From: Darksidea phi
Lineage: Eukaryota; Ascomycota; Dothideomycetes; Pleosporales; Lentitheciaceae
DNA length: 19,257 nucleotides
Assembly: GCA_030770425.1 (NCBI GenBank)
Contig: JASJFT010000409.1
Span: 1-19,257 of the forward strand
Direction of reading: 5' to 3'
The notes under the pieces were generated by a model. That model did no database searches and was not told the DNA's origin. It was given only the letters and a program-made list of their open reading frames with translations. Positions 8,290 through 18,551 of the stretch are shown piece by piece (position 1 is the stretch's first letter; every line of letters begins with the position of its first letter). The position numbers were made by a program, and so were the translations under genes.

Positions 8290-9470
8290 GAAAAGAAGCT
8301 AGATAAAGACTACGTAGACCTTCTTTATAAAAGATAGATACCTTTTTAAAAAGTTAATCTAGAATCTAGCTATCTAATAGGTAGTTAATAATTTAGATAT
8401 TTAGAAGGCTTTAGTATAGAAAGTTTATTAAGCGCTATACTATTAGAAAATCTAAGAAATATTTATAGTAATTTAGTATTAGTTTTAATAGAAGAACTAG
8501 TTTTAAATAGTAATAAAAGAGTTTCGGAGCTACCTTAAGTATTAATAAAAGTAAGATAATAGGATAGAAGAGATACTTAAGATTAATAACTCTAGGGTTA
8601 TATAGGACTAATAGACTATTAATATTATCTATATACCTATTAATAAAGGAGGAGTTTAGTTTCTTATAGTTATACGTAAATATCTATTAGAATAGATTAA
8701 AGTTAGGGCTCTAAAGAATACTACGTTTAAAAATATTATAAGGTTTATCTATTAGAATATTATTTACTAATAGGGAGTATTTTTCTAGCTAAGTATTAAT
8801 AGAGAGTCTAAGAATAGGTCGGTAATTAAAGCGTTAACTAAGCGTTATAGAATATATAGAATCTAAATATCTTTATATAATTTAAAGATATAAGGATTAA
8901 TTAAGAGAGGTTATTAACTACTAGTCGTTATACTAATAAAGCTACTAGATTACTAGTTAGAGAACCTACTATTAATACTATAGACTAATAGAGTAATAGT
9001 CTAATACTTAACTAGGTATATATTAGTTAAACTAGTAATAGAAATTTAACCTATCCTATTAATTAAACTTAGTCTAGAATTATAATAGATACTTCTATAG
9101 AATAAGGTAGTTTTAATCTTTAATTTACTTATACTTTAAGTAAAATAACTTAAGTAAAAGAATAAGAAGTTAGTAGAAGTAATTAGTTATACCTAGTAGT
9201 ATAGACTTAAGACGACTAATTAATAGGATTAAGTAAAAGATAATTAGAGTAATTTAGTAGCTAGAGATTTAGTTCTTATTTAAAATACTATTAGAGCTAA
9301 TAATCGATTAGTAAAGTAGAAGTTTAATAATAAGTAGCTAGAATCTTATTATATAGTAAAGGCTAGAGTAGAGTATTTATACTATAGATTCGCGGAGCTT
9401 AATAGGACTCTATTTACTTATACTATATATAGTAATTAGTTAAAGTAATTCTATTAGAAGAATCTTAATA
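8290..9470 (+). pseudogene. Integrase of element B with zinc-binding and catalytic residues erased
   Basis: The N-terminal region has FFIKDRYLFKK, then a zinc-binding module in which the His positions (near 8426-8440) and the C-X2-C pair (SYLKY, near 8528-8545) have become Tyr. The core follows: INIIYIPINKGG (first Asp now Asn, 8621-8623), SINRESKNRSVIKALTKRY (second Asp now Asn, 8798-8800) and GLIKRGY (Glu now Lys, 8903-8905). VKLVIEIQPILLIKLSLEL and KLVARD/KQKFNNKQL-type blocks match the C-terminal region. All losses are single transitions. No function can remain. Confidence 0.8.
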
Positions 9471-9560
9471 ATAAGACGATAGAGATATAGGGTAGACTAA
9501 AGCTAATTAAAGAGGACCTACTAATTAATAATTATTATCTAATACTAAGAGCTCTAAGGT

Positions 9561-11339
9561 ATAAAGAAGTTAAAGAGCTAGATAAAGAGTATCTAATAAT
9601 ATAAGTATAGACTAATCGAGCGAAATTCTTTATAATAGAAGTACCCTTAATATAAAGGTATACTCTATTACTAAAGATTATTATCTAATAAGCTATTATT
9701 AGACTAAAGGTTAAAAAGACGGAATATTAGATAACTAGTAGCGAATTAAAAAGTAGCGACGAAGAGTAATTAACTAAAGAATAGTTAATTTAGTTAAAGA
9801 GAGGTTATAGATCCTAAGCTATAATTAAAACTAATTATTTATTTTAATTTCCTAATTTTTATTTTCTATTATTATTATCGTAGACCTAGTAGAGAAGAAT
9901 TATTAGTAATAAGAAAGAAATAGATTAGAAAGTAAAATTTTAAAAGTTATAAACTAGTCTATAGAAGTCTAAAGATTATATAAAAATATTAGAAGCTAGA
10001 TATAAGAAGCTATAAAGAGGAGAATTAAAAGCCGATTACTAGTCGAAGAAGTAAAACCTAGAAAACCTATATAGCCTAAGTAATAGTAGTACTATTACTA
10101 CTACTACGGCCTCTACTACTACTATAGTTACTATAATAAATATTCTTAGAACTCTTATTCTTATCTTTACTCTTACTCTTATTCTTAAATAATTAATAAG
10201 AAATTATTAGTATATTAGAATTCTCTAATACCTTATTAGTAGTATAAGTTATAGTAAATAGATTAAACTAGATACGAGGGTAATTAGGATTTAGAGATAA
10301 TAAATAGCTAGATTAAACTAAAGAACTACTATAATATTAGTTCTAGTATTTATACTACGCTTAGAACTTATATTATTAATATTAATATTTAATTAGCTTA
10401 TATTACTCTTATTTAATATTACTAAAGCCGCCCTACTTAGACCTAGATAATTATTAAGAATAGCTAGAAGACTAAAGGTAGAAACGTAGTTTAATTAGCT
10501 TAGTCCTAATAGACTTATTAAGGAACTAGGTTATAGAATAATATAAGAGAGAGCTTAAAGAAAAGTCTAATTAAGAGTCTAGTTAAAAGTCTAAAGAAGA
10601 GTCGTTAGTATAAGAACTAATTAGAGAAGCTTAAAAGAAAGGACGACGTAGCTATATCTTACTTAGGTTTATAATATTACTAGAATTAATCTTAGTAAGT
10701 AGACGTATAGTACTAGTACTACCTTATCTAATAGATTAGTAAGTAAAGATAAGAGAAGGAAATTAAAAATAACTTATAAAATATAGAGTAGAATCTTAAA
10801 TTCCTATTAACTATATAGTTAGTATAGGATCCTTAGACTATTAACTAATTATTCTAGTATACCTATTAGTAGCTAGCCTAGATCTTATTAGCCTTTAGGT
10901 TAGTATATTAATTATAGACTAGACTAGCTTTACTACTATAATCTTAAACCTAGGACGTATAATAGTATATACTAGTCTAAATATTCTATAAATAAAAACT
11001 TCTCTAGATCCCTAAACTAAAGAAGTTATAAATAATTATACTATCCTTTATAAGAAAGTTAGAATTATAGATAATAATAAAGTTATATTAAGTTATATAC
11101 TAAATAGTATTAGTATATAGAATAGTCTCTAAAGAGATATCTCGATACTTAATATTATAGAGATATTAGTTAAAATTAATCTAAAAAGCTCGATTAATAA
11201 TTTAATTAGTCTATAGGATTATTATTAATAAATTAGTATAGATAATAACTAATTAGAAAGAGAGAAAACTTATACTACTTTAGAATAGTAATATTAGCTA
11301 TTATTAAAGAATAGTTATAGAGCTTTAATTCTTAATTAT
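9561..11339. other. Unassigned RIP-mutated stretch between elements B and C
   Basis: No domain, RNA gene or clear repeat boundary is recognisable. Plus-strand reading with stops taken as Gln or Trp gives charged, coil-like sequence, which could be the tail of B's polyprotein or gag-side material of another element. A simple-sequence patch lies at 10,085-10,190. CpA and TpG are absent by eye. Confidence 0.45.
10085..10190. repeat. Simple-sequence patch: TAC-rich then TCTTAT/TCTTAC-rich
   Basis: About 10,085-10,130 is built of TAC/ACT triplets (ACTACTACTAC-like). About 10,151-10,187 is built of CTTATT and CTTACT hexamers. Read on the plus strand the first part gives a Ser/Thr run, so it may be a decayed low-complexity coding tract. 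Confidence 0.65.
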
Positions 11340-12309
11340 TTTTTCTACCTCCCGGAGGCTAGTTAGAAGGGCGCTAGCTACTACTACTACTATTAGAGGT
11401 ATCTATAGTAGTACTACTTATAGATAGATTAATAGCGACGCCCTTACTAGATATAGCTAGAAGAAGAAGTAAGAGGTTTAGAAGCTAAGAAGTTAGAGGC
11501 TTAAGAGGTTATTAGATTAGTAGATAGGAAGAGTAGCTATAAGAAAAAAGTTAAAGAGTCTAAAAGAGTACTAGAAAAGGCCTTTTATATATATTTTAGC
11601 TAGCTACTAGCTACGGAGAAGTTAAAGTAAGAGTATTTAAAGACTTATCTACGAATATTATTATAAAGTTATTAAGTAAGAGTTTAAGGACTATATAAAG
11701 ATAAAAAAGCCTATTAAAAAGTTAGAACTAAATTAGAAACTAATTAATTTTATAATAATATATCGAACTAGCTAGAAAAAGCTTATCTTTACGATTATAC
11801 TAACTTACTATTAAAGACCCTAGAGAGAGAAAGGTATTAAGATTAGACTATAGTCTATTTATAAAGAAGAAGAAAAATAAAAGACCTACTAATAGCTTCT
11901 TAAGATTATTTAAAGGTAGAGATTACTTAAAGAGAGGTTCTTAATAGACTAGTAGTAGGATTTACTATTAATAATATACTAGTATTATATAGAGTTACTT
12001 AATTAGGTAATAGAGCTTAAGAGGGCTAAGCTCTTTTAGTTAGGAAGGAAAATATAGTATAGTAGTAAAGGGAGCCTTCTAATTAAGCGTTAAAGGCTTA
12101 GGTAAGTAGTAGAACGTTAGACCGGACTCTAAAGGGCTATCGTCCGGGAGTATCTTTAGCTAAAGTTTATTATCTATTCTATTACGTAGTAGATAGAAGA
12201 ACTAGTTTAATTAATTAATTATTCGGCTGCTTATTCTATTAACTCTCCCTCTTCTACTCCTCTAATTACGGGTCGTAACCTCTACTACCCTATCTCTAAT
12301 ATACCTATA
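11340..12309 (+). pseudogene. Possible gag-side sequence upstream of element C RT
   Basis: The frame used by C's RT (starts equal to 0 mod 3) can be followed upstream to at least 11,541. It reads charged, coil-like sequence such as KKVKESKRVLEKAF and later DRTLKGYRPGVSLAKVYY, with stops at likely Gln codons. Position upstream of RT suggests Gag or the Gag-Pol linker. However, no zinc knuckle, protease motif or other Gag block is visible, and the minus strand also gives plausible-looking sequence near 11,380-11,500. The patch 12,060-12,240 is richer in G+C than its surroundings. Confidence 0.3.
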
Positions 12310-13050
12310 TACTATAGTATCTAAAAAAAGACTTTATTATAACTAGTAATACTAATTTTATCTTATCTATTTTATTTACTAAAAAGTTAAAAGAGAAGTA
12401 AAAGTTCTATATTAACTACTAGAAAATTAATATAGTTATAAAGAAAAATATTACTACTATTATCTTAATTAAGAAGATACTAATATAACTCTCTAAAGTA
12501 AAAGTCTTTACTAAGTTAGATATATATTAAATCTTTTATTATATTAGATTAGACCTTAATATAGAAGACCTTATAACTTTTAAAATATAATATAAGAATT
12601 ATAAGTACTATATTTTATCTTTTAGACTATATAATAGACTAGTAACTTTTTAATACTATATTAATTAAGTACTTAAGGATAAAATTAATAAGATTTATAC
12701 TACTTATATAGACGATATTTTAATCTATTTAAAAGATCTTCTTAAGTATAAGAAGTATATAAGTAAGATTCTAAATAAACTTAAAAAGACTAGATTATAA
12801 ATTAATATTAAAAAGAGTAAGTTTATAGTTACTAAGATAAAGTTTCTAAGTTTTATTATTAGTACTAAAGGAATTCGTATAGACCCTAATAAGATAGTAG
12901 CTATTAAAAATTAGAAGAAATCTATAACTTTAAAAGAGTTATAAGCTTATCTAGATTTCTATAATTATTATTATAAGTAGTTAAAAGACTATAGTTATAT
13001 AGTCTATCCGCTTACCTAACTACTATAAAAGGAAAAATTCTATACCTTTA
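12310..13050 (+). pseudogene. Reverse transcriptase domain of element C
   Basis: The frame reads LKKDFIITSNTNFILSILFT for the fingers entry (normally ...KGFI-x-x-S-x-S-P-x-x-x-P-V-L-F), then KVFTKLDIY for the palm Asp block and SFRLYNRLVTFQ-like for PFGLTNGPATFQ. The catalytic motif YIDDILIYLKD is intact, with the two Asp codons at 12,711-12,716. FIISTKGIRIDPNKIVAI follows. In-frame stops sit at expected Gln and Trp positions. The assignment as a gypsy RT is secure; it is non-functional. Confidence 0.9.
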
Positions 13051-13065
13051 GACCTAAAGAGTAAG

Positions 13066-13600
13066 CTATATTTAAGAAAAATAAGATATTATTATATTTA
13101 AATATTATTATAAGAAAAATAAGATATTATTATATTTAAATATTATTATAAGATATTACTTATCCTACTATAGAATTTATATAAAAACTAATATAAGTAA
13201 TAGTATTTTAGTAAATACCTTTATATAGCTCTAAGATAATAAAACCTAGTAATCTATAATCTACTTTATAAAGATAATAAAGTTTATAAAAATAAACTAC
13301 AAGATTTATAATAAGAAGATACTTATAGTTATAAGAGAATTAAATAAATAAAGAGCTTAGCTTATAGAATTATAACTAAATAAATCCTTCTAAGTTATTA
13401 TTAATTACTAGATACTAGAATATTTCTCGATTAAGTATAAACTAATTTTATAATAGACTTATTAGACCGAGAAGCTTATAAACTACTATTATACTATTTA
13501 TTATTACTTTAAAACTACTAATATTATTATAAATACCCTCTCTTAAAAATAGAAGGAGTTAAAAACTTAAAAGAAAAAAGATAAAATTACTAGGACTTAT
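13066..13600 (+). pseudogene. RNase H domain of element C, split by a tandem duplication
   Basis: The domain begins in frame 0 before the 38-bp duplication and continues in frame 2 after it. The E-T-D-A-S block reads IKTNISNSILVN (Asp to Asn). YKIYNKKILIVIRELNKQRA-like sequence matches the Y-x-x-x-x-K-E-L-L-A-I-V block. INYQILEYFS matches T-D-x-x-x-L-x-Y-F, and IIINTLS-stop is the A-D-x-L-S-R end with Asp to Asn. Catalytic acidic residues have been replaced by G-to-A transitions. Confidence 0.82.
13073..13148. repeat. Perfect 38-bp tandem duplication inside element C RNase H
   Basis: 13,073-13,110 and 13,111-13,148 are identical, starting TAAGAAAAATAAGATATTAT. Because 38 is not a multiple of three it shifts the reading frame by two. 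The absence of any difference suggests it arose after RIP had already saturated the locus, or is a mis-assembly. Confidence 0.93.
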
Positions 13601-13749
13601 ATTTTTATCTCCTTTAAATAAATCTCTACTATAATAGCTATTTTAATAGTTACTACTAATACCTAGAATTCTAAGTATAAAACTAAAGTTTATTCTTATT
13701 TACTTCTTAATTATATACTTTATAAAAATTATATATATACTATATTTAA

Positions 13750-14760
13750 ACTAGAGTAAAAGTTAGCTTATTAAGAATATAAGTATCTATTTCTAATCCT
13801 ATCTAGACTTCTCCTCTAAAAAAAAGAAGTTAATAGTACCTAAAATAAAGTTTCTTAAGACCTATTTTATTTAAATAGTATATATTATATAGATTATTAC
13901 TTACTTAAGTATAAAGAAAACTATTAGACTTCTAAAAAATTTATATTACTAAAATATAATAAATAAGGATATAAAATATTATATAAAAAATTATAAATAG
14001 TATTAATAAAGTTATAAGTCTTAAGATAAGATTTTAGATCTTCTTAAACTACTTTCTATATCTAAGAGAGTATAGAAAGATATCTTTATAAACTTTAAAA
14101 ACTTTATAAAGAATTATATAGATTTATAAAAATTAACTAGCTATTATTTATAATTTACTATCTATAGACTAATAGTAATATAGAAGTTTTTAATTAATAG
14201 CTAGACTAATAATTATATCTCTTTATAAACTTCTATTAGAATAACTAGTCTAATCTTCTATCTAATATAGACTAGACCTAAGTAATTCTTTTATATAATA
14301 TAATAGGATTTTTCTTATTTAGGATTAAATTTAATTATAAGACTTATTACTACTAGGATTAATAAAAATATATATATAAACCTTTTAAATTACTAAATAA
14401 TATAACTATATAAGTAGTCTAAGAGTTTATAAAAACCTAAGCTAATATAGTCTAATAAATTTACGATTATATCTAAACTAATATTATAATAGTTTAGAAA
14501 GCCTAGAGCTAATAAGTTAATAAAAAATACTACCCCTTTAATTTCGACGTAGGAGATTAAGTCTATATTATATCTAAGGGATTTACTACCTTAAGACTAA
14601 GTCTAAAATTAGACTAGTAAATATATAGATCTTATTTTATTATTAGCTAAAGATATAGCTCTTATATAGTCTAGTTACCCTTTTATATAAAGATATATAA
14701 TATTTTTTATATAAATAAATTATATAAAGCTATATAAAATCTATTATCTAATTAAGTACT
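13750..14760 (+). pseudogene. Integrase catalytic and GPF-type region of element C
   Basis: In frame 2, TNSNIEVFN at 14,168-14,194 matches the T-D-G-Q-T-E-R-x-N block that ends the DDE core, with Glu kept and the preceding Asp now Asn. KPFKLLNNITI and long Gln-to-stop runs follow. FDVGD-stop-VYIISKGF (from ~14,543) matches the F-x-V-G-D-x-V-x-L module and KIYNIFYINKLYKAI matches the H-P-V-F-H-V-S-x-L-x block. The zinc-binding module and the first catalytic Asp could not be placed with confidence. Confidence 0.75.
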
Positions 14761-15060
14761 CTTTAAAGAACTAGTTATAGAAGTAAATAAATATTCTAAA
14801 TAACTAGTAGCTTATATCCTTAATAGCTAGATTATTTATAGTAAGCTTTACTATTAAATAGAATAAATAGACTATAATCTAGACCTAATCTACTATTTAG
14901 TAAGCGATTTTATAAATATAGTCTAAAAAGTAAAAGAGTTCTATAATAAGTATTCTAATAAGTTAGATTTACCTAAATAGCTAGTCTAGTAGCTAAAAGC
15001 TATATTATAAGATAAGTTCCTTAGTCCCTAGTTAGAGAACGAGGTACTAGTTAAGATAAA
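14760..15060 (+). pseudogene. Chromodomain-like C-terminus of element C integrase
   Basis: The frame continues FKELVIEVNKYSK, AYILNS, KLYYQIE, then SDFINIV and KVKEFYNKYSNKLDLPK, ending near LKAIL-stop-DKFL. The order I-L-D-S-R ... L-Q-Y-x-V-K-W-x-G-Y ... P-A-S-D-F-x-N-A ... F-H-x-x-Y-P-x-K-P-G-P-P is that of the integrase chromodomain tail of fungal gypsy elements. Such tails direct insertion towards certain chromatin in chromoviruses. The aromatic-cage Trp positions are now stops, as expected from TGG to TAG. Confidence 0.75.
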
Positions 15061-15100
15061 AATCTAAAAAAATTACTAGTACTAAGTAATAGACCTCTAC

Positions 15101-15251
15101 CCTTTATAATTTACTAAAACGAGTAGTATAATATCTAAAGCTAAGGGTAACTACTTTTAAGTTTAGGGTACCTCTCCTTTATAATCTACTAAAATAGATA
15201 GTATAATATTTAAAGTCTATAGTAATTATCTCTAAACTTAGAAGTACCTCT
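15101..15251 (+). repeat. Two-copy ~75-bp tandem repeat in the C-terminal tail of element C
   Basis: Copy 1 starts at 15,101 and copy 2 at 15,176, both with CCTTTATAAT. The copies differ largely by transitions. 75 bp is 25 codons and the pol frame continues through both, reading TKTSSIISKAKGNYF and TKIDSIIFKVYSNYL, so the repeat was probably part of the polyprotein tail. Confidence 0.75.
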
Positions 15252-15310
15252 CTATAGTCTTACTTTACTATAGATAGAGATATAGAAGGAGTAAATCTTA
15301 TCTTTCTAAT

Positions 15311-16099
15311 AAAGCTACGCGTATATAACTTCTAGATAATATAGAAAATTAAGTTACTAATATTCTCTTATAAATTCTACGATACCCTTTAGATATATTA
15401 AGTATATTATATAGTATATATATTAGAAAAATATTTTTTAGATAATAATTTAGATAGTAAAATAAGTAGATATATATAGGACTATATAATATTAATATAC
15501 TTTAAGAATAATCTAGAGGGTACTAGTTAAATTATTTTTTAAGTAGAGAGTAGTAGATATAGGTATCTACCTATCCCTTCTACCCCTTCCCTTCTCTTCC
15601 TCCTAAAAAAGCGTTTTTTCTTAATTATTCGTTTACTAAGGCCCTTAAGGATAAGGCCTTATTCTAAAAGAAAGATAATATTACGGCCTATTCCCTAGAT
15701 AATCTAGTTATTTTACTTATTTTCTATTTCGATTAGTAGATTAGGTAATCCCGAGGATTAGTCTAATAGTTAGTTAGCTTATTTAGCGCGCTAAGTCCTA
15801 TTTAGGTATAAGAACCCCCTATTCTTATATCCTTATAACGCTATCTTAGGATAGCTTTAATATACCAATTCTACTATTAGTTAATTAGAAGGCTATCTTA
15901 GCTATTATAACTTCTAGTTAATTATACTTAGTCCTAGGGTCTTATATTTACTAAGGATAAGATATTAGCTTTAATATTAGTTATCTACTAACTTTCTATA
16001 GTAAGAAAGGTTTTAGTTAATTTTAAATTACTTAAGCTTACTTTAAAATTAGATAATTTCTTTACTAATAGCTAGGACTACGGTATAGATCCTTCTAAT
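15311..16099. other. Unassigned stretch after element C, possible decayed 3' LTR and flank
   Basis: 15,311-15,550 is very AT-rich with TATATA runs and could be a 3' LTR, but no partner is visible. A pyrimidine tract lies at ~15,570-15,604, followed by the near-perfect palindrome AAAAAAGCGTTTTTT at 15,606-15,620. From 15,620 to 16,100 the sequence is richer in G+C and has long readings on both strands once RIP stops are ignored; I recognise no family. 15,961-15,990 resembles the core of the array at 17,417-18,395. Confidence 0.45.
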
Positions 16100-16231
16100 C
16101 TACTACTACCTACTAAAGTAGATATTATTAACCTACTTTTACCTACTAGAGTAGACCCCTCTAATCTACTACTATCTATTAAAGTAGACGTTATTAATCT
16201 ACCTCTATTTACTAGAGTAGATATTATTAAT
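16100..16231. repeat. Four tandem 33-bp units (11 codons)
   Basis: Units start at 16,100, 16,133, 16,166 and 16,199. On the plus strand they read LLLPTKVDIIN, LLLPTRVDPSN, LLLSIKVDVIN and LPLFTRVDIIN with no stop inside. The minus strand is also free of stops across the array. The period and codon-like variation suggest a former coding repeat; which strand is unclear. Confidence 0.85.
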
Positions 16232-16267
16232 CTATCTACCTTATTACTAGTTACTTTTACTAAGTAT

Positions 16268-17412
16268 ATAGTAGTATTATAAAAAAATAGTAAAATAGTC
16301 TTACTAGTCTTACTAGTAATTACTATATAGTATTACGTAATAGTAATTTACTATTTACTATTTACTATTTACTATCGACTTTTTTTTTATATACTATTTA
16401 CTATTACTATTTACTATTTAGTAAAATAGTAATTATTAAGTAATTACTATTACCCTAAAATAATAAATAAGAAACCTAGATTTAGATAATTAGTATTCGG
16501 TTTTATTATAGTTTTAACTATTTTAGTTATTTAATATAGTTATTTAAGCTAGTTTCTACTTTATTACTAATTAGTCGGAATTATAACATTTTATTCTTTT
16601 TCGAAAAGTCTATATTATCTTCTCGAATATTCTAGCTATAACGTTATTTTTAAATATAATCTATAAATAGGTTACGCGTAACTAATAGTAGATAAAAATT
16701 AATTAAAGACTAGTAAAGCTTAATTTTTAATAGAGCTTTTTAATTTCGTTATTTTACTAACTATACGCTTTCTATTCTTTACTTAATTTTTATATTTTCT
16801 ATTTATTCTTTAGTATCTTTAATATTTTATATTTTATATATTTTATATATTTTTATACTAACTATAATTTAGTAGTAATAGTATAGTATTATAATATATA
16901 TATAAATATAAATAATATAAACCTAAGAAATTAAAGAATAAATAGAAAATATAAAAACTAAGTAAAGAAGAAAAAGCGTATAGTTACCAAAATAACGAAA
17001 CTAAAAAGCTCTATTAAAAATCGAGTTATAATAGCTTTTAATTAATTTTTATCTACTATTAGCCGCGCGTTATCTATTTATAGATTATATTTAAAAATAA
17101 CGTTATAGCTAGAATATTCTAGTAGATAATATAGACTTTTCGAAAAAGAATAAAACGTTATAATTCTAACTAATCGGTAATAAACTAGAAATTAGATAAT
17201 TTAGATTTTATCTATACTAATCTTTTACTTTTAATAGTTATAATAAATATTTCTTATACTTATATCTAAATTTTTTATATATAATTACTATAAATAGTAA
17301 GATAGTAATTACTATTTTACTATTACTATTTTTTTAGCGTAAATAGTAATTACTATATAGTAAAATAGTAATTACTTAGTAATTATTACTTTTTTATAAT
17401 ACTAGTATATAG
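16268..17412. repeat. Large near-palindrome (~1.15 kb) of two inverted arms
   Basis: Inner arms 16,553-16,850 and 16,900-17,192 are reverse complements with scattered differences. For example TTATTCTTTTTCGAAAAGTC at 16,591-16,610 matches the complement of 17,134-17,153. The spacer is ~50 bp. Outer segments also pair: AGTATTATAAAAAAATAG near 16,272 with the complement of TTTTTTATAATACTAG near 17,390, via TTTACTA-rich and TAGTAATTACTA-rich tracts. This could be a foldback or MITE-like element with long inverted repeats, or two head-to-head copies of a short repeat. No coding sequence or target duplication was found. Confidence 0.85.
16340..16445. repeat. TTTACTA-type 7-bp minisatellite
   Basis: TTTACTA units run around 16,348-16,378 and again around 16,399-16,432, separated by a T8 run. 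Related TTACTATT sequence lies at 17,308-17,333 on the other arm of the palindrome. Confidence 0.7.
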
Positions 17413-17416
17413 ATAA

Positions 17417-18395
17417 GTATTAGTTTTAGTATTAGTTCTCTACTAATTTTAGTAGCGATATATAGTACGAGGGTTATTAATAATAATTATCTAATTCTTA
17501 TCTTATTTAGTAAATAATCTAGTCCTATTAAAAATATAAGGACTACTTTTATTAATTAAGATAATTAAATATATAATATTAGTAAATAATTATCTAGTAT
17601 TATACCTTTTATAGTAGTCTAGTAGACTATAAATAAGATATTAGTCTTAGTATTAATTCCTAACTAACTTTAGAAGAAAATAGTACTTATTTTAATAATA
17701 GTAAATAATTATTTAATACTTAAGCTTTTATAATAGCTAGGTAGACTACGAGTAAGATATTAGTCTTAGTATTAGTTCTTTATTAACTTTAGTAAAGAGG
17801 ACTACTTTTAATAACTAGAATAATTATATTTTTAATAATAGTAGATAATTATCTAGTACTATATCTTTAATAACTATTAAGTAGACTTCGAGTAAGGTAT
17901 TAGTCTTAGTATTAGTTCTTTACTAATTTTAGTAAAGAATACTACTTATTCTAATAATAGTAAATAATTATCTAGTACTTAAACTTCTATAATAGTTAAA
18001 TAGACTACGAGTAAGATATTAATCTTAGTATTAGTCCTTTACTAACTTTAGTAAGGAGAACTACTTTTAATAACTAAAATAGTTATATTTCTAATTCTAA
18101 TAATAATAAATAATTATTTACTACTAGATCTTTAAAAATAGTTAGATATATTTTAAGTAAGGTATTAGTCTTAGTATTAATTCTTTACTAACTTTAGTAA
18201 AGTAGATCGAAGGTAAAGTATAGAATAATACTTTTTTAGATTATATTAAAGAGTTTTATCTTCTTAATATATCTAATAATAACTATAATAATAATAGTAT
18301 TTTCTAGATTATTATAGTAAAGATAATTTAATAACCCTTTATTACTATAAGTAAGATATTAGTCTTAGTACTAGTCCTTTACTAACTTTAATAGG
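17417..18395. repeat. Tandem array with alternating 119/140-bp spacing
   Basis: A core of about 40 bp (GATATTAGTCTTAGTATTAG and onward to ACTTTAGTAAAG) recurs at about 17,417, 17,637, 17,756, 17,896, 18,015, 18,161 and 18,355. Intervals are 220, 119, 140, 119, 146 and 194 bp. Between cores, ACTACTTTTAATAACTA and AATAGTAAATAATTATCTAG segments alternate, giving a higher-order unit of 259 bp. Copies differ mostly by transitions. It may be a satellite-like array or a decayed repetitive protein gene. Confidence 0.8.
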
Positions 18396-18480
18396 GGTAA
18401 GTAGTAAGTAGCTATATAAAATACTTACTACTACTAAGAAGTATACTACTATAAAGTAGCTATATAATAATCTATATAAG

Positions 18481-18551
18481 ATATTATATAAGATATTATA
18501 TAAGATATTATATAAGATATTATATAAGATATTATATAAGATATTATATAA
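18481..18551. repeat. 12-bp minisatellite, five perfect units plus a partial
   Basis: ATATTATATAAG is repeated without change from 18,481 to 18,540, followed by a near-complete sixth unit to 18,551. A related TCTATATAAG precedes it. Confidence 0.93.

Larger units (their letters stand above)
7190..9560 (+). mobile_element. Element B: 5'-truncated, RIP-saturated Ty3/gypsy retrotransposon remnant
   Basis: One plus-strand frame (starts equal to 2 mod 3) carries the end of a reverse transcriptase, an RNase H and an integrase, checked to be in the same frame at 7232, 7724, 7811, 8798 and 8903. No RT fingers or PFGLTN block is readable upstream, so the 5' part is lost, replaced or beyond recognition. 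No LTRs were seen. Stops are frequent and no open stretch of useful length remains. CpA/TpG are essentially gone, so this copy is far more mutated than element A. Confidence 0.8.
12310..15310 (+). mobile_element. Element C: RIP-saturated Ty3/gypsy (chromovirus-like) retrotransposon remnant
   Basis: RT, RNase H, integrase and an integrase C-terminal chromodomain-like region follow each other on the plus strand. The frame is 0 mod 3 through RT and 2 mod 3 from RNase H to the end. That single shift is accounted for exactly by the 38-bp duplication at 13,073-13,148. The presence of a chromodomain-like tail points to the chromovirus branch. LTRs were not identified; the stretch after 15,310 may hold the decayed 3' LTR. 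CpA/TpG are nearly absent. Confidence 0.82.

Noticed and set aside
9561..11339. Host gene disrupted between the two elements
   Set aside because: Plausible peptide stretches appear on both strands only after ignoring stops, with no domain match I can name, so a gene call is not supported.
12130..12160. Hairpin CCGGA...TCCGG as a terminator
   Set aside because: Five paired bases with a long loop and no T-run; bacterial terminators do not fit this genome.
17417..18395. CRISPR array
   Set aside because: Unit spacing is irregular and large (119-220 bp), spacers are themselves repeated, and the context is a eukaryotic retroelement graveyard.
18421..18551. TATA-box promoter
   Set aside because: TATATAA strings recur throughout the AT-saturated DNA and here are part of a 12-bp minisatellite, so they carry no promoter information.
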